The notes: generated from the letters alone by a model not told the origin. Positions 1-10,103 are shown, counted from the first letter of the stretch. The stretch is 64,000 nt of DNA from Prorocentrum cordatum (GCA_963575745.1 CAUYUJ010014337.1:350628-414627), one strand, 5' to 3'. A program made the numbers and translations.

Positions 1-84
1 GGCGCCGCCGCGCCGGGCGCCGCCGCGTCGCTAGGGCGGGGGGCCTGCTCTCGGGCGGGGGGGGGGCCGGCCGGCGAGGCAACG

Positions 85-322
85 CCGGCGGCGAGGCACG
101 GGAGCCTCCCATGCCCGCGTGAGGGCCTGTGGGCCCTGTCGAATCGACGCCAGTCGACGCCAGTCGACGTTCATCGGCGCTGAATGGGCGCTCGTCGACG
201 CCAAGCGGCGCTGAATCGGCGCTGTCTCGTCGACTACCAGAGGCAAGTCGACGCTGGTGCATTCTAGATATGGCATTCAGAGGGTACACAAGGCTCCCAT
301 GATCTGCTGCCGAGCTTGTCGA
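85..322 (+). mobile_element. Family N element, copy 1 (inverted ends, minisatellite core)
   Basis: The interior is a degenerate 9-10 bp minisatellite of the type (R)TCGACGCCAG. It sits between inverted ends resembling TCGGCRGCAACTCAYGGGAG. The direct repeat CGAGGCAACG lies at 75-84 and 323-332 and looks like a target duplication. Copies N2 (52154-52373) and N3 (61753-61941) share both ends and the core motif. No protein is encoded. It is probably a non-autonomous DNA transposon, an inference from structure only. Confidence 0.6.
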
Positions 323-422
323 CGAGGCAACGGCGCAGGGATCGACTAAAACAATATGTTGAACCTTCATCCCGTTTGCGTTTTCCCTTTTGTTGTCCTC
401 GTTCCGCCTTTGCTGCAAGAGA

Positions 423-648
423 GCGTTATCTTGTTCGGTGTTTCAACATTCTGCGGAAGGGAACGGCAGGGGGGCCTGGCGCTCTGGACCTCTGTTCAAT
501 GCAACTGTTTGCAACAGTGCGTCCCATGGGGGAGGCTCCACCTGTTTGAAACAGGAGCTCAAAACAGCCAAGATCCACTCCATGGGGAGCGGGGAGATGA
601 GGCGCCAGGGCCCGCGCCGATCGGAAAAAATAGGGACTAAGGCAGCGA
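423..648 (+). mobile_element. Family C element, copy 1
   Basis: The left end reads like TTCGGYGTTTCRACATT followed by a G-rich stretch and TCTGGACCTCTG. The right end has GGGCCCGCGCCGATCGG. The same order recurs at 6237, 13473, 32863 and 40032. In the best copy (C4) the termini form an inverted repeat CGTTTTCTTAYTCG. No open frame is shared among copies. Confidence 0.6.
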
Positions 649-825
649 TCGCCAAAACGACGTCGAAGCAGAAACGGCCCGCGAAGTCGCCCAAACAACT
701 TTTGCCTCGACGGCTAGGCCGATTACCTGCGCTGGCGATGAGCTGCCTGGACGGGGTGCCGCGGTAGCGAATCGTGGCACCATGCAGGAGGGGGGAGAGG
801 GCAGGAATGCTGCCGAAAAGGGGGT

Positions 826-1018
826 GACTACCTACCAGGCCACCCCAACCCAACCCGAAGACCCGCATTTCGACAGAACTTAGGATTGGGGGGCGGGGGT
901 GCAGGTTCCATATGTGTTTTTGTTCAGTGTCCCTCAAGCCGCCCCCCACTGGAAATGGAGGTCGAATGGAGGCCTTCGGGTTGGGTTGGGGCGGTGGGTG
1001 GGTGGCGAGGGGGTGGGG
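826..1018 (+). mobile_element. Family B element, copy 1
   Basis: It is bounded by inverted copies of CCCCAACCCAACCCGAAG (about 844-861, and the complement near 977-996). The interior resembles B2 (about 12040-12181) and B3 (49830-49975), including a CATATGTGTTT-like motif and CCCCACTGG-AATGGA. Element A1 begins directly at its right edge. Confidence 0.6.
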
Positions 1019-1178
1019 TTAGGTCGGGCGTGTCCCCCTATAGGCGGATTTTGGGCGAAAAAATAAAAACACGCAGACAATCAGCAGAACTGATCGAAAA
1101 CACTCTAAGAATCGTCCCCAAACTTTTCTCTGGACTAGTTTTGGGTATTCCCCCTGTGCAGGGACGTGCCCCACGTCA
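1019..1178 (+). mobile_element. Family A element, copy 1 (8-bp target duplication)
   Basis: This 160-bp element starts TTAGGTCGGGCGTGTCC and ends with a mutated complement (GTGCCCCACGTCA). It is flanked by perfect 8-bp repeats GGGTGGGG at 1011-1018 and 1179-1186. The A-rich interior has CAAA/TATTTTT-type sequence common to the family. It has no coding capacity, so it would be a non-autonomous DNA transposon. An 8-bp duplication is what hAT- or P-type transposases make. Confidence 0.75.
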
Positions 1179-1570
1179 GGGTGGGGACGGGTCACGCCAG
1201 GGGCGCGTGGAGACCGAAGTCGCCCAGACACGGCTTCGGTCGAGCCCTGCAGCGGCGGCCCTCCCGAGAGACGCGCGCACGCCGTCGCGCCGGCAGCCCG
1301 CGCCAGGAGAGATGTCGGGCCGTGCCCTCGGCCAGCGGGGGGTCCCCGCGCGGGCCCCGCAGGGACAGCCCAGCACCGACTCGGAGCGAAACGCCGGGGA
1401 CTGCAGGCCAGGCCAGGCCAGGACGAGGGCCAGATCGATGATCCTCAGAGCGCGTGCAAGCGCCAACGTGTGTTTGTTCACCGAGGCCCTGCAATACGAC
1501 GCAGGCGGCGCAACGAGGGCCGACACAAGCTGCGCGCTATCGGCGGAACCGAGCGGGGTAACATAATGCG
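1179..1570. other. Unassigned GC-rich stretch
   Basis: I see no supported gene. The only regular feature is a short GGCCA tandem near 1406-1422. Confidence 0.4.
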
Positions 1571-1706
1571 GGATGACGATGAATAAAAAATATGGGAGAA
1601 CGATTACAAACATAGTTTTTTGTTATTTCTGCATAAGTTTCTGACTGGAGGAGAACGATAAGAAATAGTTTTCCAGCCCGCGGCCGGTTTTTTCTAATCG
1701 TCATCC
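1571..1706. mobile_element. AT-rich element with 19-20 bp inverted ends
   Basis: GGATGACGATGAATAAAAAA at 1571-1590 is matched in inverse by TTTTTTCTAATCGTCATCC ending at 1706. The interior also holds two GAGAACGAT-AAA half-repeats. Base composition differs sharply from the flanks. I saw only one copy in this window and no clear target duplication. Confidence 0.5.
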
Positions 1707-1844
1707 TGGGCGCCGCCGCGTGAACACGACCCCAGGTCATTGGTGAATGGTCATCCTCCATTACACACTTGGGCTAACACACGTCCTATGGATCATCGGA
1801 TCAAATCGGGTCAGGAGAAAGCCAGAATCTCTGAAATCCGGCGG

Positions 1845-1935
1845 ATCTGTGGGACGCCTCGATCGGGCGCCGCGGCCTTCTCAGAGCATTCCAGAACACG
1901 CTGAGAGCGTGTTCTGGAACGCTCTGAACGGATTG
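1845..1935. repeat. Family V repeat with a 31-bp hairpin, copy 1
   Basis: A near-perfect hairpin lies at 1889-1919, with 14-bp arms (TTCCAGAACACGCT) and a 3-nt loop. The flanking sequence CGCGGCCTTCTCARAGC...GGAACGCTCTG recurs at 57105-57155, but there the extra inverted segment is missing. It may be a small insertion or hairpin extension in an older repeat. Confidence 0.55.
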
Positions 1936-2017
1936 TTCCTCGTGCTATTCCCGTCCGAGGACTTCCAGAGAACGATCTCATGCTTTGTACAAAGCGGGGC
2001 CCCAGAAAGTCCAGACC

Positions 2018-2145
2018 CTTCTCCGGGACCGGTTTTTCATCCTGCGCCGATACTTGACAGTAAAGGGGCCTGGTGAGGACCCCCAGAGGCGAAAAAGCGC
2101 TGAAGAATTTCCCGCCCAGACTTTTTACGACGCGAGCATGTCTGG
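2018..2145 (+). repeat. Family P dispersed repeat
   Basis: It has the order CTTCTCCGGGACCGGTTTTTC, then TGACAGT-like, then a GGCC-rich core with AGAGGCGAAAA, then ACGACGCGAGC. The family core is TGACGGTCCCGAGGCCCG followed by GGGCCCCNGGAGGCCGAAA. Diverged copies are near 5512, 9900, 28850, 39180, 54430, 56780 and 63675. Confidence 0.5.
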
Positions 2146-2722
2146 GGACGTCAGGGGGTCTGTGGTGAACAAGTCTGGGTCCGTGGCGCAAGGGCCTCCT
2201 GGAAGCTCCGCGCCGCCACGGCCAAAGATCCGAGCCGAAACCATGCGGCAGGAGGACTCCTTTGCAGGAGTCCTGGTCGGAGGAGGAGTTCGGGTCCGGA
2301 GATCGATCGTTGAGCGGAGTTGGGCTGGGGGCTGACCTGCACCTCGTTCGCGAACATTTGTTCCCGAACCGTCGACGAACCCTTCGTTTTGAACATCTCT
2401 GTTTTCTCTTAACAAAGCGGCCCTGGACAAGGCTCATGGGTGTAGTGGAGTTCGCGAACAGGTGGTTCTGAAACGTTGCCGAAAAGTTTGCGAACATCCG
2501 ATAATCAACATGCTTGTCCACCCTTCCGAGCACAAAATAGGGCACGCCTAGTTGTTGAGCGGATTTGGGCTTGAACGGACGTCCGCCGTTGTCTCGTCGT
2601 CAGGCTTGGTCCAAGGAGGGGTCGAGGGACCGATTTTTGGGCGGATTTGGGCCTGGCGGAGGGGGCACTGGTGTCGCAACTGATTTTTCGAATGTATGCG
2701 AAACTGTACCTCCCCTCCTGGC
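2146..2722. other. Unassigned stretch with three GTTYGCGAACA motifs
   Basis: No gene is recognised. The near-palindrome GTTYGCGAACA occurs at about 2347, 2451 and 2487. It could be an ordinary diverged repeat; I infer no function. Confidence 0.35.
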
Positions 2723-2785
2723 CTGGTCACCCGCGCCCTCTCCGATGCCGTCCCAAAACTATTCGAGGCCATCTGATGGCTATCC
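2723..2785 (+). repeat. Long direct repeat, left copy
   Basis: This 63-bp segment (CTGGTCACCCGCGCC...GGCTATCC) recurs at 4186-4249 at roughly 80% identity. The pair brackets the A2/S1 composite exactly at the left and within 3 bp at the right. Confidence 0.6.
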
Positions 2786-4182
2786 TTAGGTCGGGCGTGT
2801 CCCCCTACCGGCGGATTCGGGGGCGAAACAAAAAGTCACAACAGATTCAAAATTAGTCTGGCGAAAGACCCAACCAAATGCAGTTGCGAGTACCGCAATG
2901 GTAAATGTCTTCTTCGGTGGCGCTCCCTATGGGGCAACGAAGCGCTGTACTGGGTGGGTGCAGCGCAGAGAGCAAGGGCCGTGCTGGGTGGTGGCGGACG
3001 CATGCGGGCGGTGCCGCTGGGACCTTCCGTGGAGCCCCTTCATGGGGCCACGAAACGCTGTACTGGGTGGGTGAAACGCAGGGAGCAAGGGCTGTGCTGG
3101 GTGGTGGCGGACGCATACGGGCGGTGCCACTGGGACCTTCGGTGGAGCTCCCTTGTGGGGCCACGAAACGCTGTACTGGGTGGGTGAAACGCAGGGAGCA
3201 AGGGCTGTGCTAGGTGGTGGCGGACGCATGCGGGCGGTTCCACTGGGACCTTCGGTGGAGCTCCCTTATGGGGCCACGAAGCGCTGTACTGGGTGGGCGA
3301 AACGCAAGGAGCAAGAGCTGTGCTGGGTGGTGGCGGACGCATGCGGGCGGTGCCACTGGGACCTTCGGCGGCGCACCCTTTTTATGGGGCCACGAAGCGC
3401 TGTGCTGGGTGGGCGAAGCGCAGGGAGCAAAGGGATGTGCTGGGTGGTGGCGGACGCATGCGGGCGGTGCCACTGGGACCTTCGGTGGAGCCCCCTCATG
3501 GGGCCACGAAGCGCTGTACTGGGTGGGTGAAACGCAGGGAGCAACAGCTGTGCTGGGTGGTGGCGGACGCATGCGGGGGGTGCCACTGGGACCTTCGGTG
3601 GAGCCCCCTTTTCCATGGGGCCACGAAGCTCTGTGATGGGTGGGCGAAACGCAGGGAGCAACAGCTGTGCTGGGTGGTGGCGGGCGCATGCTGGCGGAGC
3701 CACTGGGACCTTCGGTGGCGCCCCCTGTATGGGGCCACGAAACGCTGTACTGGGTGGGTGAAACGCAGGGAGCAACAGCTGTGCTGGGTGGTGGCGGACG
3801 CATCCGGGGGGGACCACTGGGACCTTCGGTGGAGCCTCCTTTTTATGGGGTCACGAAACGCTGTACCGGGTGGGTGAAACGCAGGGAGGAAGTGCTGTGC
3901 TGGGTGGTGGCGGACGCATGCGGGCGGTGCCACTGGTACTTTCGGTGCAGCCCCCTTTACGGGGCCACGAAACGCTTTACTGGGTGGGTGAAACGCATGG
4001 AAGAAGGAGGAGGGAGGGAAGGAGGGGGAGGAGGAGAAGAGAAGGGGAACGCGGCACCGCCTCTTCAAAACGAGGACCCAACACCACAGCATGGTTGGGA
4101 AATACGAGAAGCAGCAAATCATCCCCAGATTATGTGTTACTATTTGTGAATATCCCTCGTGAAGAGGAACGTGCCCGACTTA
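2786..4182 (+). mobile_element. Family A element, copy 2, split by the S1 array
   Basis: The left half (2786-2850) starts TTAGGTCGGGCGTGTCC and runs into the usual A-rich interior. The right half (about 4117-4182) carries the usual CCCCAGAT-TATG-TACTAT, GAATATCCCTC and GTGCCCGACTTA. All of S1 lies between them, so S1 appears to have inserted into an older family A copy. Confidence 0.65.
2851..4099 (+). repeat. Family S array element S1 (113-bp monomers)
   Basis: A conserved leader (2851-2931, with GACCCAACCA and GAGTACCGCAAT) is followed by about 9.5 tandem units of 113-117 bp. Then come a GGA-rich tract (about 4003-4048) and a conserved trailer (4049-4099, AACGCGG...ATGGTTGGG). Each unit has GGGGCCACGAARCGCTG, two related CTGTRCTGGGTGG sub-blocks, GACGCATGCGG and ACCTTCGGTGGAG. 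The period is not a multiple of three, so the long frames on both strands rotate and are not evidence of coding. Confidence 0.75.
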
Positions 4183-4185
4183 GGA

Positions 4186-4249
4186 CTGGTCGCCCGCGCC
4201 ATCTCCGATGCCGTCCGAAGCGGTCCGAGGCCACTTCTCGTGGCTATCC
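4186..4249 (+). repeat. Long direct repeat, right copy
   Basis: This is the partner of 2723-2785, with a few substitutions and 1-2 bp indels. It ends in the same TGGCTATCC. Confidence 0.6.
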
Positions 4250-4303
4250 AGGGGGCTGCCCGTCGCGCTTGCCGAGGCCATCCGAGGCAAATCCTGCCCT
4301 GAT

Positions 4304-4433
4304 CTTGCCGTCGCCCGGACGTCCATTTCCCGTGCATTTGTTGGTTGCGCGCGTGTTTTTGTTGCTCGATGGTCCAGGATGGTCCTCGATGGTTCTCGCC
4401 GAGAGAAAATGCACACGTCCGAGCGATGCCAAG
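4304..4433 (+). mobile_element. Family K element, copy 1
   Basis: This 130-bp element has inverted ends CTTGCCGTCGCCCGGACGT and the complement of CTTGGCATCGCTCGGACGT. TGAT lies on both sides (4300-4303 and 4434-4437), a possible 4-bp target duplication. The interior carries GATGGTCC and TCCTCGATGGT, shared with K2 (15242) and K3 (48520). Confidence 0.7.
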
Positions 4434-4487
4434 TGATATCCTGGGGTCGCAAGTTGTTCGGGCCAGGCGTCTTCGCAGAATTTCAGG

Positions 4488-4648
4488 AGCTCGGGCGCGT
4501 CATCCTACAGGGGGATTTTGGAGGACAAACTTTTAAAATAGTCCACAAAGATTCCAAAACATGCCCCAACGAAAATCAAACAATCGTCCCCTGACTATTT
4601 TTTACTATGTCTGAATCTTCCCCCCCTGTGGAGGGACGTGCCCGACTG
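4488..4648 (+). mobile_element. Family A element, copy 3
   Basis: Both ends are recognisable: a mutated left end (CTCGGGCGCGTCATCCTACAG) and a right end with GAGGGACGTGCCCGACTG. The interior is A/T-rich with TCGTCCCCTGACTATTTTT. I see no convincing target duplication. Confidence 0.6.
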
Positions 4649-4785
4649 GAGCAGAACTCCGCGCCGTGGAGCCTTCACATTTCGATCCGGCTCGGGCAAC
4701 GACGCAGGAAGATGCGGTCCAGGGCTCTGGTCGTGAACTTCGCGCTGTTGCATTTTTGTTCGCGTCGTCGGGCCCCAAGGTAGCC

Positions 4786-4946
4786 TTAAGTCGGGCCTGT
4801 TCCCCTACGGGGGGATTTTGGACGAAAAATGAAAAATACTCAAAACATACTCAAAAGATGCCCAAAAATAGTCAAAACATGCTGCCTAGACTATTCTTTA
4901 AACTATTTTTGAATATTCCCCCTGTAGAGGGGCAGGCCCGACTTAC
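4786..4946 (+). mobile_element. Family A element, copy 4 (8-bp target duplication)
   Basis: The ends are TTAAGTCGGGCCTGT and GGCAGGCCCGACTTAC. AGGTAGCC is perfectly repeated at 4778-4785 and 4947-4954. Because the duplication begins AGGT, the copy could in principle be bounded by GT...AG like an intron, which is speculative. Confidence 0.75.
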
Positions 4947-5359
4947 AGGTAGCCCTATTCCACGGCTGGCAGGGCACCAGCAAGAGAGGGGGCAGAGCAG
5001 CCCCCCCTCCCAGACTCCTCGCGTGACTGCCCCTCCCTCCGAGCCTTGCAGCCCATGGGGCCCGTGCCGCCGCATAGCTGGTTGGCCGACCGGTTCTTGA
5101 AGCTGCACGTGGGGCACACCCACTCGCCCTGGCGCATCTGGGTACGCAGAGGAAACCGAAACGAGGACCATGGCCAGGACGGAGTGCGGAGACGCCGGTG
5201 CCGATCTTGGTCACCGCCCATCCCAGCCACCGTCAACTCGTGGATCAGCCTCGCGACAATCGGCGACGGCCGGCAGGTCGGCGTCGACGAGATCCCGCGA
5301 CATGCCCAGACCCCCCGACGCGGTGATCTGTCTCACGACGTGGACTCAGAGGTCTAGAG

Positions 5360-5505
5360 TTAAGTCGGGCGTGTCCCCCTACAGGGGGATTTTCGACGAA
5401 ACATAAAGAGACGGAAACAAACATTAAAAGAGATCAAAAAATAGTCCCCAGACTATTTTTTGACTATTTTTGAATACTCCTTCTGTAGAGGGACGGGCCC
5501 GACTT
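5360..5505 (+). mobile_element. Family A element, copy 5
   Basis: This 146-bp copy has well-preserved ends (TTAAGTCGGGCGTGTCC and GACGGGCCCGACTTA). The interior has AAAAAATAGTCCCCAGACT. The target duplication is not clear. Confidence 0.7.
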
Positions 5506-5511
5506 AGTCGT

Positions 5512-5615
5512 AGTTGACGGTCCCGAGGCCGGGCGAAGGCCTCCATGGGCCCGAACACGGCGCAAAACCTCCGCCCTGAATGTTTGTTTTAACGACGCGA
5601 GCACGTCTGGGCACC
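5512..5615 (+). repeat. Family P dispersed repeat
   Basis: It has TTGACGGTCCCGAGGCCGG, then GGGCCCGAACACGGCG, then TTTTAACGACGCGAGCACG, in the same order as the copy at 2018. It abuts element A5. Confidence 0.5.
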
Positions 5616-5796
5616 TTCCCCCCAGACCCCGGGCGTTGGGACTCTCCACGGCGTGGACCTCCAGATGTCGGAACCCTCTCCGGGGACGCGAGCCGTTCTG
5701 CGGACGGCCGCGCGACCCGGGAAGGGCCCCCGGGGGGCCGCGAGCGCAGAAAGAGCTCCGCCGTGCTCGCTGCCAAAGCGTTGGGGGTCTGGGATC

Positions 5797-5956
5797 TGAG
5801 TCGGGCGCGTCCCCCTGCAGGGGGATCCTCGGCGAAAAGTGAAAAATATTCAAACAGATGCAGAAGAACTAAACAAAATACAAAAAAGATCCCCCCCAGA
5901 CTATTTTTGGACCCTTTTCTGAACTTTCCTCCTGTAGAGGGACAGGCCCGACTTAC
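5797..5956 (+). mobile_element. Family A element, copy 6
   Basis: The ends are TGAGTCGGGCGCGTCC and GACAGGCCCGACTTAC. An imperfect 10-bp repeat flanks it (GTCTGGGATC at 5787, GTCTGGGTCC at 5957). Confidence 0.7.
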
Positions 5957-6236
5957 GTCTGGGTCCTGGCCACGTGGCCGTCGTGTCTCCTCCCTCGGCG
6001 GGTGCCCGTGGTGCGGAGGAAGGGCCTCCCCCTCTCTCGGGCGGCTGGTGCCGCGCGGCTCAGCCTGCCACGCCGCCGGCCATGCCCAGCTCGGAGGCCA
6101 CGTGAGCCACAGCGGCGAGGGCGCGCGGGCGGCGGCAGCGGCTCGGATCTCCGACGACGTGGCGGTCTTCGACCCGACGGGCTGGGGCTGCTAGGAAAAA
6201 CCTCCCGACCCGCCTCACCAACACACCCTGCATAGT

Positions 6237-6398
6237 GAGCGTTCTTTTCGGCGCTTCGACATTGGGCGGCAAGGGGGGGGAGCTCTGGCTCCGGACCTCT
6301 GCTCAGTGCGACTGTTTACAGGAGTGCGGCCTCTGGGTCGAAAAGGGGGGTTTGGGGGCCCGCGCCGATCGGCAAAGCAAGGAGTAACAAAAACGATC
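6237..6398 (+). mobile_element. Family C element, copy 2
   Basis: The left end is GAGCGTTCTTTTCGGCGCTTC and the right end is GCCGATCGGCAAAGCAAGGAG followed by AACGATC. The middle has CTCTGGCTCCGGACCTCTG. It is shorter than C1 and C4 through loss of the central segment. Confidence 0.6.
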
Positions 6399-7454
6399 AC
6401 ATACCGCGGCCGCCAGGCACAGCGATAAAATCTGCCGATGCTCCACGGGCATACCTCGCCTCGTGCCCTCGACGAACGAGGACTGCGTGCCGTGGCCGCG
6501 GGCCCCCGAGTGTGCGGGTCCTGCCTGGGCATCCAGCCTCGCGTTATTGGGCGGGAATCGCTCGAACCAAAACTGTTTACACTGTATATTTTGTCCGTGA
6601 TTGCACCCCCTGGGCCCCATTATCGGGCCCTCGGACCATCCCACACTGATCTGGGAGGAAGGACTTGGCCAGGGGGAGGGATCAGGACCTCTGGGACTGG
6701 GCCCTGGAAAAAATCGCGTCGGATGCCTGGATTCGTGGAATGATTTGTCGAACATCCTGTGAGAATCGCCACGCTCCCCTACCAGACCCACAATGCCTCG
6801 CGGCAAATCGATCGCATCGTCCATCGACACCCTGCGAGCGCTCCGCCCGCTGATGAAGAACCCCCCCCATCAATGGAGACTCCTGAGTTGCAGGACGTAC
6901 ACCTCGGTGCTGAGAAGGCAGCGCGAATCACGGCTCAGGCTCAGCATGAGGAACCCGCGCGCACACAAGTCCCCCCCGCGGAGGCCCCCTCGTGAAGCCC
7001 AAACCTTGGTCTGGATGCCGTCCCGCTCACGCAGCCTGCACGGACTCTCGGACGAGGGCCAACCTGGACAACGGCGGCTCTCCCGCCAAGCCGCAAACCG
7101 CTCCCCAACAAAAATCCGCCAAGGTGCCTGATCTGCCCCGTCGTTCCACAATCCGGGTTGGAAACATGTCGAGTGCATACGATTGGTGTTGAACGCACCT
7201 CGAACTCGCGTCGAACCCACGCCAAACCCAGGTAGAGTCCGCAGCGAACCCGCTTCGGGCACAAGGAAACCATTAGTTCTGATGACTCGAGGATTGACGA
7301 ACCCGCCTTTAGCGAATCCACATTTCGCGAAACACAATCAGCGAAACACATTTAGTCAGAGCCTCTGTGGGTCCCCTGCCTTCCAGGTCGGCTCCTCGTA
7401 GGATATGCGCCTGCTGCGCGCGTCGGTCGGTCGCGCGCGCGAAAACAGGAAGGA
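6399..7454. other. Unassigned, with degenerate CGAACCC repeats
   Basis: No gene is recognised. About 7190-7350 holds irregular copies of CGAACCCRC and GCGAAACACA. About 7413-7441 is alternating CG. The open frames here are short and unlike any family I know. Confidence 0.35.
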
Positions 7455-7583
7455 CCCTGACCTTCCAGGAAGGCTAACAAGCAGCACCAGGACGTCGACG
7501 TCCTACTTCCTATCGAGGTTTGAGGCAGTCTAGATAGATCTCTAGGTCTGGAATGCTATTTTCAACAGTTTGGAAGGTCAGGG
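7455..7583 (+). mobile_element. Family M element, copy 1
   Basis: This 129-bp element has inverted ends CCCTGACCTTCCAGGAAGGC and TTTGGAAGGTCAGGG. It contains the perfect palindrome AGGACGTCGACGTCCT. Other copies are 30080-30209, 30456-30715 (reverse) and 57787-57900. Confidence 0.7.
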
Positions 7584-8097
7584 GAGGAAGGCGCGGGTCA
7601 AGTAGCTTGGACCCAGGCCCTCCCAGATAATCAAAAAAACACAGCAAAAACATATCGACTCTTGACGAAGGACGGCGCTGGAAGCAGATTGGGATCTGGG
7701 AGTCCGAGAATAAACCTACTCTCAACGACCGGCGTGTACGCCTCCTGGCCGACGCCGGGAGTCTTCTACTCCACACAACATCGTTCGCCCAGGATGGCCC
7801 TGACCATGCACGGTGGCGGCGGTGGCTTGGAGATGCCTTCCGCAGGAAGACCGGACCGCGAGCGCGGCCATACATGCACAATCCGGACCGCTCGGGGGCC
7901 AGAAGACGCAAAGAGATATTGAGCGTCGATGCCGCAGGGGGCCTGCTTCCTCCGTGGCTGCGCCAGCGGTGACTCACACATTCAGACACACAACACCGAC
8001 CCAGCACCAATACGTAGCTTCATTGGTCCAGGTCTCCCAGCCCAGCCCAACGCCAGTGTCTGAACCTAGATTTTGGGCCGGGCCCACCTGACCGAAA
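7584..8097. other. Unassigned stretch
   Basis: I see no repeat copy, gene or RNA that I can name. Confidence 0.3.
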
Positions 8098-9545
8098 TTA
8101 GCCTGACGAAGGATCCAACCATATGCATGTGTGAGTACCGCAATAGTGATTCACTTTTTCGGTGGTGATCCCATATGAGGCAACAAACCCAAACCGTGCT
8201 AGGGGTGTGCCAAAATGAGTGGCGTGGTACACAACGCAAGCGAAAACGATTGATTTGAGTACGTGGGGAGACAGAGCGCGGGTGAATCTGAGCGCGAGTG
8301 CGTCTGACTGTGGATGCATCTGCGTGCGAGCGAGCCTACGTGCATGAATGCGAGTACGACAAAGCATGGTGTACTTGTATATGAATGTCATACCTTTTGA
8401 GAACGACTGCCTCTGAATACTCGTGACGCTGGGCGTGGCCGCCGCAAGGAGCTTCCCCGGGACTCCCCGACGGCATCGCCCGCGCGCCGCGACGCCAATG
8501 TCGGCGCGCCCCCCCGCGAGGATCGCGCCCGCTTCCTCCCATTCTTTTGCTCCCACTTTGCCCGCGCACTCAAAAGTCCAAGGCTGTGGGCGCAGCGCAG
8601 CGCGGAGTCCCCGCGACACGCGCAGGTCGCCCTGGAGGGGTCTTGCCGCTGGGCAGAGCGAAAAAGGGCGAGCGAGGCGCGGAACTCCGACGGCCTCCGA
8701 CGGAGGTGTACTGGGTGGGGGAGAAGCATGCGGACTGCGCCACGGGGACCTTCGGTGGGGCTCCCTATGGGGCCACGACACGCTGTACTGGGCGGGGGAA
8801 CCGCATGCGGACTGCGCCACGGCGACCTTCGATGGAGCCCCTATGGGGCCACGAAACGCTGTACTGGGCGGGGGAGACGCATGCGGGCTGCGCCACGGGG
8901 GCCCTTGGTGGACCCCCATGGTGCCACGAAGCGCTGTACTGGGTGGGGGAAACGCATGCGGGCTGCGCCACAGGGGACCTTCGGCGGAGCCCCTGTGGGG
9001 CCACGAATCGCTGTACTGGGTGGGGGAAACGCATGCGGACTGCGCCACGGGGACCTTCGGTGGGGCTCCCTATGGGGCCACGAAGCGCTGTACTGGGCGG
9101 GGGAGACGCATGCGGACTGCGCCACGGGGGCCTTAGGTGGACCTCCCTGTGGGGCCACGAAACGCTGTACTGGGTGAGGGAGACGCATGCGGACTGCGCC
9201 ACGGGGACCTTCGGCGGAGCCCCTATGGGGCCACGAAGCGCTGTACTTGGTCTTGGGGGACGCATGTGGGGCCTTCCGGTGGGGCTCCCTATGGGGCCAC
9301 GAAGCGCTGTACTGGGTGAGGGAGACGCACGTGGTACACACCACTGGGGCCTTGGGTGGACCTCCCTATGTGGCCACGAAGCGCTGTACGGGGTGGGGGA
9401 GACGCATGTGGTACACACCGCTGGGGCCTTAGGTGGACCTCCCTATGGGGCCACGAAGCGTGAGAGGAGGAGAGGAATGAGGAGGAGGAGGAAACGCGGG
9501 GACCGTCTCTTCAAAACGAAGATCCAACAACACCGGTTGGTTGGG
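8098..9545 (+). repeat. Family S array element S2 (76-bp monomers)
   Basis: The leader at 8098-8185 matches S1 and S3. About 500 bp of unrelated sequence (8190-8700) then separates it from about ten units of mostly 75-77 bp (one is 66). A GGA-rich tract (about 9458-9492) and the conserved trailer (9493-9545) follow. The monomer is the S1 monomer without its extra 37-bp sub-block. Long frames on both strands are artefacts of the array. Confidence 0.7.
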
Positions 9546-9899
9546 AAAAAAACATACGCATAAACGATCGGACGTCCGTGCGGATTCCGTTGATCTGCGA
9601 TCGATCACCTTGGTGGCGCCTCTGGCGCCGCCCCTGGCACGCGGATCGCGCCAAGAAGAAGGGTCCACCGCCGATCCAAGACATCCCCTGAGCTCCGATG
9701 TTGGAAAACGAAGAAACAACGTAAAAACACACGACTGGAGACCCAAACCCAATTTCCTGCGGCATTTTGAAGGCCAGGTCGACCTGTGAGAGCCCAAGGG
9801 TCCGAAACTGGGCGAACACGCCCAATGCGAAACAATTGCATCGCCCAGCTCCCCAGACCCCCCGCGTCATGAATTTTCCATGACGTGGGTCCTCAGAGG
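9546..9899. other. Unassigned, with a family Q fragment near 9565-9650
   Basis: GGACGTCCGTGCGGATTCCG followed by a GGCGCCTCTGGCGCC palindrome resembles family Q (27278, 54282). The remainder has no recognisable content. Confidence 0.4.
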
Positions 9900-10035
9900 T
9901 CAAAACCCCTTCTGGGGAACCCGTTTTTCATCGCGATTTGTTTTGTGACAATCCCGAGGCCTGGCAAGGGCCCCAGGAGGCCGAAAATATAGAAAAACCC
10001 CCCGTCGCGTTTTCTCCACGACGCAAGAGGGTCAG
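9900..10035 (+). repeat. Family P dispersed repeat
   Basis: It has CTTCTGGGGAACCCGTTTTTC, then GTGACAATCCCGAGGCCTGG, then GGAGGCCGAAAAT, then CCACGACGCAAGAGGGTC, in the same order as at 2018 and 54430. Confidence 0.5.
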
Positions 10036-10103
10036 ATTCTCAGGGTCGAGCAGAACTCAGAACAATTCTGCTCATACCGTGCTTCCATCGTCTGGACAGT
10101 ATG

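Noticed and set aside
2905-3877. Long repetitive open frames on both strands of the S arrays
   Set aside because: Monomers of 113 and 76 bp are not multiples of three, so each frame drifts through different translations. Simultaneous openness on both strands reflects composition.
2932-4000. CRISPR array
   Set aside because: Units are contiguous 113-bp repeats without unique spacers, there are no cas genes, and the sequence is eukaryotic in character.
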